From Gammaproteobacteria bacterium (GTDB lineage: Bacteria > Pseudomonadota > Gammaproteobacteria > Burkholderiales > Rhodocyclaceae), in the NCBI GenBank assembly GCA_018825305.1, contig JAHJEO010000017.1, positions 1 to 64,000 of the forward strand: a stretch of 64,000 nt of DNA, written 5' to 3'. The translations under genes and the position numbers were made by a program. This document shows, one piece after another, positions 28,265 through 36,380 of the stretch (within the stretch, counting starts at the first letter, position 1; the number at the start of each line of letters is the position of its first letter). The notes under the pieces were generated by a model. That model was given only the letters and a program-made list of their open reading frames with translations, did no database searches and was not told the origin of the DNA.

Positions 28265-28420
28265 GATGGAACCGGGCACGCAGTATTTCTCCGCCGCCCA
28301 TGCACCGAGGTCGATCTCGCGGCAGCGTGCGGAACAAAACGGGCGGTGACGGCTTTCCGTCCGCCACTCGACCGGCTTCCCGCAGGTCGGGCAATTGACG
28401 ACGCGCACGGCAACAGTCAC
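28208..28420 (-). CDS. yacG: DNA gyrase inhibitor YacG, zinc-binding
   Basis: 70 residues from GTG 28420. The four zinc cysteines are in NCPTCGKP and [13 protein letters not shown], followed by [12 protein letters not shown], the full YacG signature. The tail beyond VPG is about 17 residues longer than usual and is encoded inside the oppositely oriented Nudix gene (57-bp overlap of 3' ends). YacG binds GyrB in E. coli. It follows zapD by 4 bp, the normal coaE-zapD-yacG order. Confidence 0.88.
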   Translation of the reverse strand: MTVAVRVVNCPTCGKPVEWRTESRHRPFCSARCREIDLGAWAAEKYCVPGSISGPGGADGGDAMGTGEPS

Positions 28421-28424
28421 GACA

Positions 28425-29180
28425 TCACAGATTACAGAAGGTCAGCTCGAACTGGACGTCGGCATCGACCTGCTTGGGGCGCTGTTCAAGGTCCGGCGCG
28501 AGGAAGCGGATGTTGAGCGCGTACTTGCTGGCGCTGATCTCGGGAATGAAAGGCGCGGTGCGCACCAGGCGCAGACGGATCATTTGCGCCGTGCGACCGG
28601 CCAGCATCATCTGGTAGGCGCCATGCGCGGCAAGTTGCCCCTCGGGCCGGCCCGAGGCGCGCAGCAGACGCAGCACGATGGCGATGCCCTGGCGGATCGC
28701 CAGCATCGGCTTGATCCAGGCGGTGAGGTCGCGGTGGCGGAAAGCCGAGTCGCGGTTGAGCCAGTGGTGATAGGCCGGCAGGTCGAATTCGCAGACTCCG
28801 CCCGGAATCGCCGCGCGGTTCTTGATGGTCATCAGCCAGTCGTTCTCGCGCAAGTACTGGCCGATCTTGCCCTGCATGGCGAGCAGCGCCGCCGAGGCCT
28901 GTTCGATTTCATAGAGCGCGCCAGAGAGCGCCTCTTCGGAAATGTCGGGATTGTTGCGGAAAGAAAGCAGAATCTGGCGCTGGCGTTCGAGTTCCTGCAC
29001 CAGGTCGAACTTGAGGTCGGCCCGACTGGCGACTTCGAGAATCTCGAACAGCGTCACCAGCGCGACATGATGCTCCTCGGGGCCCTCGGCCTCGATGAAA
29101 TGACCCACCGTGTCGAACAGGTGCTCCAGGCGCAACAGCGTCCGGATGCGCTCGTTCAATGGATACTCGTAGGTGATCAC
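28425..29180 (-). CDS. zapD: cell division protein ZapD
   Basis: 251 residues from GTG 29180, which gives an N-terminus [20 protein letters not shown] matching the family. A TTG at 29219 would add 13 unlike residues and overlap coaE. An all-helical N-terminal part is followed by the conserved C-terminal region (GxYQMMLAG...RLRL) implicated in FtsZ binding. ZapD crosslinks FtsZ filaments. It lies between coaE and yacG as usual. Confidence 0.92.
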   Translation of the reverse strand: MITYEYPLNERIRTLLRLEHLFDTVGHFIEAEGPEEHHVALVTLFEILEVASRADLKFDLVQELERQRQILLSFRNNPDISEEALSGALYEIEQASAALLAMQGKIGQYLRENDWLMTIKNRAAIPGGVCEFDLPAYHHWLNRDSAFRHRDLTAWIKPMLAIRQGIAIVLRLLRASGRPEGQLAAHGAYQMMLAGRTAQMIRLRLVRTAPFIPEISASKYALNIRFLAPDLEQRPKQVDADVQFELTFCNL

Positions 29181-29211
29181 GCGCCGATTATGAGGAAAAT
29201 TCGCTCGATTG

Positions 29212-29901
29212 TCACCCAAACGGCCTTGATTCTCGACAATTAGCCGTAATTGCTGCCGATAGCGTCCGGTAGTGGGCGTCGAGCACTGCCACCCGAGCCT
29301 GAAGATCGGCCAGACTGCCGCTGTTTTCGATCACGTCGTCGGCAAGCGCCAGGCGCTCGGCGCGGCTCGCCTGCGCCGCCATGATTCGCACTATTTCGGT
29401 GCGCACCAGTCCGTTGCGGGCGATGACCCGGGCTATTCGGGTTTCGTCGTCGCAATCGACAACCGCGATGCGATCGACCCGCTGGCGGTAGTCGCCGGAC
29501 TCGACGAGCAGCGGCACCACCAGCACCACATAGGGCGCATCGGATGCATGGACTGCGATCAGGCGTTCGCTCTCGGCGCGGATCAGCGGATGCAGGATGG
29601 CTTCAAGACTGCGGCGCACGCCCGGATCGGCGAAGGCCAGTTCCCGCATCGCGGCGCGATCGAGAGCGCCATCCGCAGTTAATGCCGCCTTGCCGAAAGC
29701 CGTCGCGATGGCGCCCATGGCGGCACCGTGCGGGCCGGTCAACTCATGGGCGATGGCGTCGGTATCGACAATGGCCGCGCCGAGGGCGGCAAACTCATTG
29801 GCGGCTGCGCTCTTGCCGCTGCCGATGCCGCCAGTGAGGCCGACGACAATAGCGGCCGGTTTCGAACCCGTGGCCAAACCCTTGGCAATGCTCAGGGGCA
29901 T
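29212..29901 (-). CDS. coaE: dephospho-CoA kinase
   Basis: 229 residues. The P-loop is GLTGGIGSGKS (about 21-31), the CoA-binding region is DTDAIAHEL, and the lid carries VVPLLVESGDY. It performs the last step of CoA synthesis. The first ~17 residues precede the normal family start and overlap the SPOR gene by 10 bp, so the true start may be slightly internal. In many relatives pilD precedes coaE; here a SPOR gene does. Confidence 0.95.
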   Translation of the reverse strand: MPLSIAKGLATGSKPAAIVVGLTGGIGSGKSAAANEFAALGAAIVDTDAIAHELTGPHGAAMGAIATAFGKAALTADGALDRAAMRELAFADPGVRRSLEAILHPLIRAESERLIAVHASDAPYVVLVVPLLVESGDYRQRVDRIAVVDCDDETRIARVIARNGLVRTEIVRIMAAQASRAERLALADDVIENSGSLADLQARVAVLDAHYRTLSAAITANCRESRPFG

Positions 29902-30539
29902 GCCGCCACGGCGGCGCCGGCAACCTTCGCGACAAGCTCGGGCAGGCGTTTGTCCAGCACCTCATCGGACCCCTTCACAACGACACGCACATGCTGCGGC
30001 GGCGCCTCGCGCACCTCGATGCGGGCCGACTTGACACCGCGCTTGCCCATGGTCTGCAGGAATTCATTGGCCGCCGCCTCGGTCTTGAACAAGCCCAGGG
30101 AAATGGCGTAGCGGTTCGGCCCCTCGTCGAGCACGATGTAGTAATCGCTGATGCCGATGGCCTTGAGTTCCGCGGCCTTTTTGTCGGCGGTGGCCTTGCT
30201 GGATTGCGGGGGGATATGCACCCAGTAGCTGGAGGACTCCTCGACCGGCTTGATGTCTACGCTCAGGGTCAGGTCGGCGAGTGCCGCCTTGAAGGCCTCG
30301 ACCTCGGCCAACGGCAAGCCGGTCACCAGACGGCAACTGCCCGCCTTCGCCAGACCGCCCGAGCCGCGGTCGCCGACCCCCTCCGTGGCGACCACGCGCA
30401 GCCTGTCGGCTTCGAGCTGGTTGCTCAGCCGTTGCGGCTCCCGCCCCGGCTCGGCTTCGCCGAAATAGCCCTGCGTCCAGGCGAAGAAGACGAGGTTGGC
30501 GAAGACCAGCAGGAGGAAGAAGGCCCGGAAAAAACTCAT
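29892..30539 (-). CDS. SPOR-domain membrane protein
   Basis: 215 residues. One N-terminal membrane helix (about 5-22) is followed by a polar linker and a SPOR domain (about 100-180; [30 protein letters not shown]). SPOR domains bind denuded peptidoglycan at division sites. Its start overlaps the trpB-like stop by 4 bp. In several betaproteobacteria such a gene follows birA-coaX, so the block 30536-39414 may have been inserted between coaX and this gene (inference from memory). Confidence 0.85.
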   Translation of the reverse strand: MSFFRAFFLLLVFANLVFFAWTQGYFGEAEPGREPQRLSNQLEADRLRVVATEGVGDRGSGGLAKAGSCRLVTGLPLAEVEAFKAALADLTLSVDIKPVEESSSYWVHIPPQSSKATADKKAAELKAIGISDYYIVLDEGPNRYAISLGLFKTEAAANEFLQTMGKRGVKSARIEVREAPPQHVRVVVKGSDEVLDKRLPELVAKVAGAAVAACP

Positions 30540-31915
30540 CCGCCCGCCTGGCCGCCGATCTTGGGCAAGTGCTTCAGCGACTCTTCGATCGCCTCGCGCG
30601 GATACTCGTAGTCTTCGAGCTTGCCGGCGAAGTAGCGGTCGTAGGAGGCCATGTCGAAATGGCCGTGGCCGGAGAGGTTGAAGAACAGCGTCTTGGCTTC
30701 GCCGGTCTCCTTGCAGCGCAGCGCCTCGTCGATGCAGGCGCGCACCGCGTGGTTGGACTCGGGCGCGGGGATGATGCCCTCGGCTTTGGCGAACTGCACG
30801 CCGGCCTCGAAGGTGGCGAGTTGCGGCACGGCGATGGCCTCGATCAGCCCCTCGTGCAGCAGTTGCGACACCAGTTGCGAATCGCCGTGGTAGCGCAGGC
30901 CGCCGGCATGAATGCCGGGCGGCATGAAGTCGTGGCCCAGGGTGTACATCTTCATCATCGGCGTGAAGCCCGAGGCGTCGCCGAAATCGTAGGTGTAGAT
31001 GCCCTTGGTCAGCGTCGGGCAGGAAGTCGGCTCGACCGCTATCAGGCGGGTGTTCTTGGCCTTGGCATCGCCCGCCGCCTTGTCGGCAAGGAAGGGAAAG
31101 GCCACGCCGGCGAAGTTGGAACCGCCGCCGCAGCAGCCGAAGACGATGTCCGGATACTCGCCGACCTTGGCGAACTGCTTCTTCGCTTCGAGGCCGATGA
31201 CGGTCTGGTGCAGGCAGACGTGGTTGAGCACCGAGCCCAGCGCATAATTGGTGTCGGCACGCGAAGCAGCCTCTTCCACGGCTTCGGAAATGGCGATGCC
31301 GAGCGAGCCTTCGTTGTCCGGGTCCTTCGCCAGGATCGCGCGGCCGGTGTTGGTCATGTTGCTCGGGCTGGCGAAAACTTCGGCACCCCAGGTCTGCATC
31401 ATCGAGCGGCGGAAGGGCTTCTGGTCATACGAGACCCTGACCATATAGACGCGCACTTCGAGGCCGAACATGCTGCCCGCCAGCGCCATCGAAGAGCCCC
31501 ACTGGCCGGCGCCGGTCTCGGTCGAGATGCGCTTGATGCCGGCCTGCTTGTTGTAATAGGCCTGCGGCACCGAAGTGTTCACCTTGTGCGAGCCGGCGGG
31601 CGAGACGCCTTCGTACTTGTAGTAGATCTTGGCGGGGGTGCCGAGCATCTGCTCGAGGCGCCAGGCGCGGCACAGCGGCGTGGGCCGCCACAGGCGGTAG
31701 ATCTCGCGCACCGGCTCGGGAATGGCGATCCAGCGCTCGGCGCTCATTTCCTGTTCAAGCAACGCGCCGGGGAAAATCGCCAGCATCTGCTCGGGGCCGA
31801 CCGGGTTGCCGTCCGGGCCCAGCGGCGGGCTGGGCGGGTTGGGCATGTCGGCGACGACGTTGTACCAGTGGGTCGGGATCTCGCTCTCTTCGAGCTGGAT
31901 GCGCATATCGCTCAT
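30536..31915 (-). CDS. TrpB2-type tryptophan synthase beta-like PLP enzyme
   Basis: 459 residues from ATG 31915, with GGGAG about 8 nt upstream. The PLP lysine is in GSHKVNTS and the phosphate-binding loop is [10 protein letters not shown]. The long N-terminal extension ([23 protein letters not shown]) marks the TrpB2 subgroup rather than the TrpAB complex subunit. TrpB2 enzymes can make tryptophan from indole and serine without TrpA. No other trp gene is near. It lies 80 bp downstream of speD on the same strand. Confidence 0.9.
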   Translation of the reverse strand: MSDMRIQLEESEIPTHWYNVVADMPNPPSPPLGPDGNPVGPEQMLAIFPGALLEQEMSAERWIAIPEPVREIYRLWRPTPLCRAWRLEQMLGTPAKIYYKYEGVSPAGSHKVNTSVPQAYYNKQAGIKRISTETGAGQWGSSMALAGSMFGLEVRVYMVRVSYDQKPFRRSMMQTWGAEVFASPSNMTNTGRAILAKDPDNEGSLGIAISEAVEEAASRADTNYALGSVLNHVCLHQTVIGLEAKKQFAKVGEYPDIVFGCCGGGSNFAGVAFPFLADKAAGDAKAKNTRLIAVEPTSCPTLTKGIYTYDFGDASGFTPMMKMYTLGHDFMPPGIHAGGLRYHGDSQLVSQLLHEGLIEAIAVPQLATFEAGVQFAKAEGIIPAPESNHAVRACIDEALRCKETGEAKTLFFNLSGHGHFDMASYDRYFAGKLEDYEYPREAIEESLKHLPKIGGQAGG

Positions 31916-31995
31916 GTGACTTCTCCCTCGTTCATTATTGGAAAAACGAAAACGCGATACCTTACCGCAACTCGCGGGCCTTGGTCTGATCTGCC

Positions 31996-32382
31996 TCAAG
32001 TCCGCGCAAGTTCACCGCGGACGACGTCGCGACGAACCGCCTGGCGCGGGCTGAAGGCCGCGTGCAGCGCGGCGTAGGCCGCCTCGGCGGCGGCGCGGTT
32101 GTCCTGGCTGAAATTGCAGACGTAAATGTCGAGCGTTGCGGCATCGAGCTCCGGCCAGGTGTGGACTGCAAGGTGCGATTCGGCCAGGACGACGGCGCCT
32201 GTGGCGCCTGCGGCTCCCGCTTCGCCAGCAGCGGGAAAACCGTGAAAGGCCTCGGCGACGATGGTCAGCCCGGCGCCGGCACAAGCGGCCAGGCACAGTT
32301 TGCGCAGCGGCTCGACTTCGCGCAGCAACCGCGCCTCGCAGGTGCAACCATGCAGTTCGGCAAGGATATGGAGGCCGCGCAT
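31996..32382 (-). CDS. speD: S-adenosylmethionine decarboxylase proenzyme
   Basis: 128 residues, short bacterial class. The self-cleavage site is [13 protein letters not shown] with Ser69 becoming the pyruvoyl group, and the N-terminus ([11 protein letters not shown]) fits the family. It makes decarboxylated AdoMet, the aminopropyl donor for the SpeE-like protein encoded four kb upstream in the same run. An alanine/glycine-rich insertion (about residues 50-63) precedes the cleavage strand. It lies 8 bp behind the four-helix membrane gene. Confidence 0.93.
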   Translation of the reverse strand: MRGLHILAELHGCTCEARLLREVEPLRKLCLAACAGAGLTIVAEAFHGFPAAGEAGAAGATGAVVLAESHLAVHTWPELDAATLDIYVCNFSQDNRAAAEAAYAALHAAFSPRQAVRRDVVRGELART

Positions 32383-32390
32383 GACCAGGG

Positions 32391-32771
32391 TTATTGCGGC
32401 GTATCGCCCTTGCCCGCGCCGCGCAGCGCATAGGCGATGCCGCCGAGCAGGAAGCCGCAGCCGGCGACATACCAGAGCGACAGGGTCTCGCCCGCCGCCG
32501 TGACGACCCCGCCGCTGACGAGAAACTGCGCCACGGTGGCGGCAAGGGCGAGCAGCAGCAGTGCGCCCCCCGTCACCATCGAACTCAGGCCCATCTGCGG
32601 GCGGCTGGCGCCCAGCATCAGGAAAACGTGGCCACCAATGCAGCCGAGCGGGAAGGTAAGCCACATCAGCGGCCCCGCCTCCAGCGGTGCCCGGCCAAAG
32701 GGCGCGAGCAGCAGCACCACGCCGGCCACAAGGCCAAGCACCAGGAAAACCGCGCCGATCAGTTTCGTCAT
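32391..32771 (-). CDS. hypothetical four-helix membrane protein
   Basis: 126 residues with four strongly hydrophobic segments (about 5-25, 33-55, 63-87 and 98-117) and almost no soluble loop. No family is recognised. It sits between the FAD oxidoreductase (36 bp) and speD (8 bp) in the polyamine block, so it probably serves the same membrane-linked process. Confidence 0.7.
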   Translation of the reverse strand: MTKLIGAVFLVLGLVAGVVLLLAPFGRAPLEAGPLMWLTFPLGCIGGHVFLMLGASRPQMGLSSMVTGGALLLLALAATVAQFLVSGGVVTAAGETLSLWYVAGCGFLLGGIAYALRGAGKGDTPQ

Positions 32772-32807
32772 GTTCCGCTCCCTTGTCCACCCATCCGTGC
32801 TTCCAGT

Positions 32808-34448
32808 CTAGCCGAGAGGCTGTCCGAAGCCCACGCCCAGCCGCCGCATCGCATGCTCCGCCGCGCGCACGCCGCGATAGGCAGCCTCTTCGAACAGCGA
32901 CATGCCACTGACATCGGCATGGGCGAAATGCACGCTTTCCCAGCCCTGCGCCAGCCGCTGCCGCGCTGCCGACCAGAGCGTGCCCGGCAGCGGCCGGATC
33001 ATGGCATGGCCATGGCGGAAAACGTCGAGGCGCGTCGTCAACCCGCCGATCTCGGGGTGGGCGCGACCGAGGTCCGCGAGGACATCCCTGGCCCATACCT
33101 CGCGCGGCGTGTCGCGCAGGCGCTCGCGGGCGCGCTGCGGCGGCTCGGCCGACAGGGCGTGATAGTAGGTGAGCACGGTCGGTCCCGGCGCAGTGGCGAT
33201 GCGCTGGTGGGTAGCAACGATGTAGCCGAGCGCGGGACTGCCGTGGAGCACGTTGTCCCACGACAGCGGCGCGCCGGCACCCGAGTGCGGCGGCTGGCGC
33301 AGCGTCAGGTTGGCAACCAGCCACGGCGCGTAGTCTCCGCCGCGCGCGGCGGCGACCAGATCCGCCGGCAGTTCCGGCGCAACGTGCGGCAACACGAACA
33401 GTGGTGCCGCCCAGACGATCTGCTGCGCCTCGTAGCGCACGACGCGGTTCTCGTCTTCCAGGAAAAAGTCGGCGCTGGCGGCACGGCGATTGGCCCCGGA
33501 AGCGGCTCCCTGCGCCAGCGCGATGGCCATGGCGCCGGTGACGGTGCGATCGGCGTAGCGCGGCGCCAGCCGCCGGACGATCCAGCCGTTACCCTCGGGC
33601 GCCGTGAGCACGGAATCGCCGGCGGCGTTGGCCGCCTCGCCGTTGCGGCAGGCGAAATAGTGGATGCCGGCCCAGGCGGAGGTCTCGGCATGGCGGGTTC
33701 CATAGTCGTCGCGGCAGGCGTAGTTCACGTACCAGTGCAGGTGCGGCGAGTCGAAGCCGTTGTCGAGCAGCCACTGCCGCATGGTGATGCGATCAAGTTC
33801 GCGCCAGCGCGGCTCGTTTGATGACAGCGCCGCCGGCAGGGCGAAGGCACGCCGACCCTGGCCGTCCTTCGCCTCGCGGAACTGCGCCATGCGATCGAGG
33901 AAGCGCGTGTATTGGTCGCGTTCGGCTGCAGCAACGCCGAGTCGCGGCCACAGCCCCTCCTGCCACAGCCCGTTGATGTGCAGCCGCTCCTGCGGCTCGT
34001 GGCACAACATGGTTTCGTCGTAGTTTGGCCGGGCGGCGTGCGGGTCGCCCTGCAGCACGCCGAGGTCGGCCAGCAGTTCGCGTACGGCCAAAGCCTCTCG
34101 CGTCGGCAACGGCAGGTAGTGGGCACCCAGCGGGTAGCGCGACACCGCGTTCTCACCATGACGCGAGTTGCCGCCGACGCTGCGCTCGAGTTCGATCAGG
34201 GTGAAATCGCGGAAGCCGGCGCGTTCCATCCGCCACGCCGCGAGCAGTCCGCCGATGCCGGCGCCGATAATCAGCACCGGCACGCGCCGCTGTTCCGTCG
34301 AACTGGCCATGCGCCTTTCGCGCAGTCTATGGCCGCGCACCATGTCGCTGCCGGAAAGCTCGCCCGGCGGCGATGCCATGGTCCCTGCTTCGCCACAGCC
34401 GGCAACAGCCAGTGCCGCGCAGGAAGCGAGAAAGTCGCGCCGTCTCAT
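32808..34448 (-). CDS. Tat-exported FAD-dependent amine-oxidase-like protein
   Basis: 546 residues. The N-terminus MRRRDFLASCAALAVAGC has a twin-arginine motif and a lipobox-like end at Cys18, so it is probably exported folded and possibly lipidated. The FAD Rossmann motif GAGIGG is at 62-67, with the ELERSVGGNSRHG motif typical of flavin amine oxidase/phytoene-desaturase folds. The C-terminal FAD motif is VHFAHADVSG. The substrate is unknown; the position between speE-like and speD genes points to a polyamine. It contains a dispersed-repeat copy (33462-33488). ATGA overlap with the SpeE-like gene. Confidence 0.82.
   Translation of the reverse strand: MRRRDFLASCAALAVAGCGEAGTMASPPGELSGSDMVRGHRLRERRMASSTEQRRVPVLIIGAGIGGLLAAWRMERAGFRDFTLIELERSVGGNSRHGENAVSRYPLGAHYLPLPTREALAVRELLADLGVLQGDPHAARPNYDETMLCHEPQERLHINGLWQEGLWPRLGVAAAERDQYTRFLDRMAQFREAKDGQGRRAFALPAALSSNEPRWRELDRITMRQWLLDNGFDSPHLHWYVNYACRDDYGTRHAETSAWAGIHYFACRNGEAANAAGDSVLTAPEGNGWIVRRLAPRYADRTVTGAMAIALAQGAASGANRRAASADFFLEDENRVVRYEAQQIVWAAPLFVLPHVAPELPADLVAAARGGDYAPWLVANLTLRQPPHSGAGAPLSWDNVLHGSPALGYIVATHQRIATAPGPTVLTYYHALSAEPPQRARERLRDTPREVWARDVLADLGRAHPEIGGLTTRLDVFRHGHAMIRPLPGTLWSAARQRLAQGWESVHFAHADVSGMSLFEEAAYRGVRAAEHAMRRLGVGFGQPLG
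33462..33488. repeat. dispersed short repeat, copy 3 (in the FAD oxidoreductase gene)
   Basis: Contains the exact core AAAAGTCGGCGCTGGCGG with one extra A before it and CACGGCG after it. It codes RRAASADFF on the minus strand. Confidence 0.7.
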
Positions 34449-35983
34449 CGCACCACGTGCCGCCACTCCGATTCGAAGGTCCGCACCAGCACCTGGTTGC
34501 TGAGGCGATTCACTTCGGTTTCGACCCGCGCCATGTCGGCGGGGAAGTCGAACATCGCGGCGGTGGTCGGCGCGGTGAGGAAGCGCAGCGGCACGGCATA
34601 GGCTTCGGGCGGCTGATAGGCTTCCCGCGAGGCAAGGATAAAGCCCCACTCGCCGAAGGATGGCACCAGCGCATGGTAGGGCGCCGTCCGAAGGCCGGCG
34701 TCCTCGAGCGTGGCGACCACCGTCCAGTACGACCGCCGTGCATAGAAGGGCGAGGTGGCCTGCACCACGAGGCGGCCGTGCGGCGCCAGATGGCGCGCCA
34801 GCAGGCGGTAGAACGGCGCCGAGTAGAGCTTGCCGAGGCTGTAGCTCGACGGGTCGGGAAAGTCGACGACGATGAAGTCGAAAAGGTCTTCATTGTCTTC
34901 GAGCCAGCGCACGGCGTCGGCATTGACGGTCTTGAGCTTCGGCGAATTGAGGGCATCGCCGTTCAGTTCGCGCAGCAGCGACGCGGTGGAAAACAGCCGG
35001 GTCATCGCCGGATCGAGATCGACCAGCGTCACCGCCTCGATGTTCGGATACTTCAGCACCTCGCGCACGGCGAAGCCGTCGCCACCGCCGAGCACCAGCA
35101 CGCGGCGGGCATGGGCGACCCCGGCCAGGCCGGGATGCACCAGCGCCTCGTGGTAGCGGTATTCGTCCCGGGAGGAGAACTGCAGGTTCTGGTTGAGGAA
35201 GAGCCGCACGTCGTCGTGCCAGCGCGTAACCACGATGCGCTGGTAAGGCGTGTTCTCGGCATGGATGATGTCGTCGGCGTAGATCCAGCCTTCGGCCACT
35301 GTCGTAAGGTGGCCGGCGCCGGCAAGACCACCGGCGAGTACCACCACGGTGGTTGCGCCGGCGAGCCTGAGGCCGGTGCGGCGCGCCAACCGCTCGCGGA
35401 ACAGCCACAGCGCCCACAGTGCCACCGCGGCGTTGAGCAGGCCGAAGAGAAAGCCGGTGCGAACCAGGCCGAGATGCGGCGCCAGCAGCAGCGGGAAGAG
35501 GATGGAGACGGCGAGCGCACCGAGATAATCGAACGACAGCACACGCGCCACCAGCTCGTTGAAGGCGATGTCATGCTTGAGGATGCGCATCACCAGCGGG
35601 ATCTCCAGCCCGACCAGCACGCCGACGACGAACACGGCGCCGTAGAGCAGCACGCGAAACGGGCCGGCCTGGGCGGCAAAGGCGACGAACAGTCCGGCGG
35701 CGGCGAAGCCGCCGATGACGCCGACGGCCAGCTCGATCTTGATGAAAGTGCCGATCAGGTCGCGCGTGACGAACTTCGACAGCCACGAGCCGACGCCCAT
35801 GGCGAAAAGGTAGGCGCCGATGATGGTGGAGAACTGGGTAACCGAATCGCCAAGCAGGTAGCTGGCGAGGGCGCCTGCAATCAGCTCGTAGGCCAGCCCG
35901 CAGGCGGCGACGACGAAGACCGACGCCAGCAGGGCGAATTGCAGGCGCCGAGAATCGGCGGCGCCCGGCGCCACTTCAGCCAT
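34445..35983 (-). CDS. membrane-anchored SpeE-like polyamine aminopropyltransferase
   Basis: 512 residues. The first ~210 form about seven membrane helices; the remainder is a spermidine-synthase domain with AdoMet-binding VLVLGGGDGFAVREV (about 293-307) and DFPDPSSYSLGKLYS around the catalytic Asp. Unlike cytosolic SpeE it is an integral membrane enzyme. With SpeD it could aminopropylate a polyamine or a lipid-linked amine at the membrane. It overlaps DUF350 by 8 bp and the FAD gene by 4 bp. Confidence 0.88.
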   Translation of the reverse strand: MAEVAPGAADSRRLQFALLASVFVVAACGLAYELIAGALASYLLGDSVTQFSTIIGAYLFAMGVGSWLSKFVTRDLIGTFIKIELAVGVIGGFAAAGLFVAFAAQAGPFRVLLYGAVFVVGVLVGLEIPLVMRILKHDIAFNELVARVLSFDYLGALAVSILFPLLLAPHLGLVRTGFLFGLLNAAVALWALWLFRERLARRTGLRLAGATTVVVLAGGLAGAGHLTTVAEGWIYADDIIHAENTPYQRIVVTRWHDDVRLFLNQNLQFSSRDEYRYHEALVHPGLAGVAHARRVLVLGGGDGFAVREVLKYPNIEAVTLVDLDPAMTRLFSTASLLRELNGDALNSPKLKTVNADAVRWLEDNEDLFDFIVVDFPDPSSYSLGKLYSAPFYRLLARHLAPHGRLVVQATSPFYARRSYWTVVATLEDAGLRTAPYHALVPSFGEWGFILASREAYQPPEAYAVPLRFLTAPTTAAMFDFPADMARVETEVNRLSNQVLVRTFESEWRHVVR

Positions 35984-36191
35984 GTATCGCGGCGGCGACG
36001 ATAATGGCGATGCCCAGGCACATGGCGGCGACCACGGTCGCCAGCGGCTGGTTCTTCTTCTCGACGATCTCGTTCCAGAGGGCGTAGGGCGTGAACTTGT
36101 CGACGATGATGAAGGACACCCAGAAGACGATGACGCCGAGGATCGAATAGACCAGCGAGTTGAACAGGATCTTGGGATTGAAGAATTCCAT
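35976..36191 (-). CDS. DUF350 (YjfL-like) membrane protein
   Basis: 71 residues with two membrane helices (about 11-31 and 49-69) and the short charged loop KFTPYALWNEIVEKKNQPLA, the DUF350 pattern. This is one DUF350 unit; E. coli YjfL has two. In E. coli yjfL sits beside the PspA-like yjfJ and the glutathionylspermidine-synthase-like yjfC, a parallel link between DUF350 and polyamines. It overlaps the SpeE-like gene by 8 bp. Confidence 0.88.
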   Translation of the reverse strand: MEFFNPKILFNSLVYSILGVIVFWVSFIIVDKFTPYALWNEIVEKKNQPLATVVAAMCLGIAIIVAAAIHG

Positions 36192-36228
36192 GATGATTGC
36201 CTCCGTTGACTGCTGCGTTGACTCTTGC

Positions 36229-36375
36229 TTACTTGTGGAAAGTACTGCGCTGGCCGGGATTCAGGCGCGTCGGGTTGCGGTCGGCGACGTCGTCGAACAG
36301 GCCGACGCCGCGCCAGTCGGCCCAGCCGAGGACGGAAAGGGCCAGTGCCCCGATGATCAGGTAAAAGCGTGCCAT
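36229..36375 (-). CDS. 48-aa membrane peptide between DUF4178 and DUF350
   Basis: ATG 36375 to TAA gives MARFYLIIGALALSVLGWAD followed by a polar tail ending RSTFHK. One helix (about 4-18) is followed by a conserved-looking W-D-W and D-D pattern. It lies 5 bp after the DUF4178 stop and 37 bp before DUF350 on the same strand, and without it this would be an odd gap in an otherwise packed run. Family unknown. Confidence 0.6.
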   Translation of the reverse strand: MARFYLIIGALALSVLGWADWRGVGLFDDVADRNPTRLNPGQRSTFHK

Positions 36376-36380
36376 GTCAC

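Noticed and set aside
30569-32077. 502-codon plus-strand frame opposite trpB2
   Set aside because: Antisense shadow of a strongly conserved PLP enzyme.
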